64,000 bases of DNA, taken from NCBI RefSeq assembly GCF_000682755.1, contig NZ_AWFF01000027.1, positions 44,490 to 108,489 of the forward strand, written 5' to 3'. Every line of letters begins with the position of its first letter. Positions within the stretch are counted from its first letter, which is position 1. The stretch is from Hyphomonas beringensis (lineage in GTDB: Bacteria > Pseudomonadota > Alphaproteobacteria > Caulobacterales > Hyphomonadaceae). Below, piece by piece: positions 63,102-64,000 of this stretch. Both the position numbers and the translations under genes were made by a program. The notes below the pieces were generated by a model, which worked only from the letters and a program-made list of their open reading frames with translations, was not told where the DNA came from and made no database searches.

Positions 63102-63776
63102 ATGTCCGAAGTTCTGATGCCCAAGGCAACCGCCGTTTGGCTGCTCGATAATACCAGCCTTACCTTCAGCCAGATCGCGGACTTCTGTGGCCTGCACAAT
63201 CTGGAAGTCAAAGGCATCGCTGATGGCGACGTCGCCGAGAACATGCGCGGCGTGGACCCGATTGCCGGCGGCATCCTGTCCCGCGCCGAAATCCGCAAGG
63301 GCGAGGAAGACGAAGGCTACAAGCTGAAAGTCGCCGAATCCAAGATCGCGCACATCCCTCAGCCGAAGCGCAAGGGCAGCCGCTACACGCCGGTTATCCG
63401 CCGCCAGGACAAGCCGGATGCCGTCGCCTGGTTCATCCGTAACCACCCGGAAGTGTCTGATGCGCAGATCTCCAAGCTGATCGGCACCACCAAGTCGACC
63501 ATCAACAATGTGCGCGACAAGTCTCACTGGAACTCTCCGAACATCCGTCCGGTTGACCCGGTGACACTGGGCCTGTGCACACAGATCGAGCTGGACGAAG
63601 TGATCGCGAAATCCGCTGAGAAGCGCCGCAAGATGGAAGCTGAAAAGGCCGAGAAGTTCGAAGGCCCGGGCATCGCGCCTGCGCAAGATGAGCCGGCCGC
63701 CTTTGAGCCCCAGGACGATGATACCCCTTCCGGCGCAGAACCGTCTGCAGACGACATCTTCAAGAATTTCAGCTAG
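63102..63776 (+). CDS. trcR: Cell cycle transcriptional regulator TrcR (DUF1013)
   Basis: The 224-residue protein matches DUF1013, now called TrcR, in alphaproteobacteria: MSEVLMPKATAVWLLDNTSL, TFSQIADFCGLHNLEVKGIA, then a second HTH-like part VSDAQISKLIGTTKSTINNV. An acidic Ala/Glu/Pro tail (185-224) follows. The ATG has an AGGGAG site. Adjacent to the QOR gene; a terminator follows. Role in cell-cycle transcription is from the family. Confidence 0.9.
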   Translation: MSEVLMPKATAVWLLDNTSLTFSQIADFCGLHNLEVKGIADGDVAENMRGVDPIAGGILSRAEIRKGEEDEGYKLKVAESKIAHIPQPKRKGSRYTPVIRRQDKPDAVAWFIRNHPEVSDAQISKLIGTTKSTINNVRDKSHWNSPNIRPVDPVTLGLCTQIELDEVIAKSAEKRRKMEAEKAEKFEGPGIAPAQDEPAAFEPQDDDTPSGAEPSADDIFKNFS

Positions 63777-63800
63777 ACTTTGTGTCAGCCATTCTGTTTC

Positions 63801-63826
63801 AAAAGCCGGCAGTTTTGCCGGCTTTT
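63801..63826 (+). terminator. Intrinsic terminator after trcR
   Basis: AAAAGCCGGCA (63801-63811) pairs with TGCCGGCTTTT (63816-63826), and a T-run follows. It lies 25 bases past the trcR stop. Confidence 0.93.
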
Positions 63827-63828
63827 TT

Positions 63829-64000
63829 ATGTTTGCAGCATATACAGCAGGAACAAACTTCGGCGGACAACGCCCACCCTCTCCCCCGCCAATGCCTGCG
63901 AAGGCAGCTGAGAGGGCACAGTCCCCAACCCCTCCGCCCCCAACCCAATCCGTCTGATACCGCCTCAGCCCATACTTCAGGTCTGCTCACACGGGGGCCG
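63829..64000. other. Gene-free end of window, C-rich
   Basis: No convincing gene starts or ends here. The plus strand is C-rich, with CCTCTCCCCCGCC and CCCCTCCGCCCCC stretches. There is a Ser/Pro-rich open frame through it but no codon-like bias or ribosome site. It may be the leader or tail of a gene past the edge. Confidence 0.4.

Noticed and set aside
1..64000. tRNA, rRNA, CRISPR array, insertion sequence, prophage, toxin-antitoxin or restriction system
   Set aside because: I looked on both strands for cloverleaf-like regions, repeat-spacer patterns, transposases and integrases and saw none. Short tRNA-like or ncRNA genes could be missed by eye.

Overview
The window looks like chromosome of an alphaproteobacterium, most likely of the Caulobacterales/Hyphomonadaceae type. 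Supporting signs are proteins of the DUF1013/TrcR and DUF1465/RcdA cell-cycle families, DUF1192 and a DUF6614-like protein, a CcmABCDG cytochrome c maturation block, a mesaconyl-CoA hydratase near a malyl-CoA-lyase-type gene, and Ala/Glu-rich tails on S16 and L19. Genes are densely packed, often with 4-base ATGA overlaps. I see no phage, insertion sequence, CRISPR array, rRNA or tRNA, and no gene-free stretch over 300 bases. The assignment to family level is inference from gene content.

Layout. 1-7.1 kb: a divergent partial gene, purE-purK, a creatininase-family hydrolase, and a four-gene GldA/GldF/GldG-like ABC system ending in a DUF4340 protein. 7.1-13.4 kb: a DUF1223 protein and acnA on the minus strand, then ccmA-ccmB-ccmC-ccmD-ccmG on the plus strand. 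13.4-19 kb: a MarR regulator with a histone-H1-like Lys/Ala/Pro tail, a NUDIX hydrolase, YciB, a DMT transporter, a D-aminoacylase-type amidohydrolase, and a membrane protein/XRE regulator pair behind a palindromic operator-like site. 19-23 kb: ftsY-mtaB, a small membrane protein, dapF. 23-30 kb: mesaconyl-CoA hydratase, ArsC-like reductase, CoA-ester lyase, a serine hydrolase with a LysE exporter, a RarD transporter, and asd. 30-37 kb: a SnoaL/DinB-like pair, then leuB, leuD and leuC on the minus strand interleaved with cysK and small genes.

37-46 kb holds the ffh - chorismate mutase - rpsP - rimM - trmD - rplS block (minus strand). It is interrupted by two secreted beta/gamma-crystallin genes, a DUF6614-like gene and a short plus-strand pair that includes a family 2 glycosyltransferase. 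A SecD-P1-like lipoprotein follows rplS. 46-54 kb: acetyltransferase, prolyl-oligopeptidase-family lipoprotein, AGE-family epimerase, gpmA, a stand-alone RibD-type deaminase, a glycosyltransferase and a large GST-like protein. 54-64 kb: a small heat-shock protein with a ROSE-like leader, a methyltransferase-fold lipoprotein, a TIGR02466 dioxygenase-like protein, MAPEG, ppa, LysE, carbonic anhydrase, a TetR gene next to a divergent acyltransferase-3 protein, DUF1465/DUF1192, a quinone oxidoreductase and TrcR.

Most of the window is core metabolism and housekeeping: purine, leucine, cysteine, lysine/threonine precursor and TCA enzymes, SRP targeting, ribosome maturation and cytochrome c assembly. 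I found no clear-cut new defence or mobile system. The strongest oddities are the two crystallin genes inside the ribosomal/tRNA-modification block with a shared upstream 10-mer, the MarR/H1-tail fusion, the GldAFG-DUF4340 exporter, the SecD-domain lipoprotein and the probable RNA thermometer.
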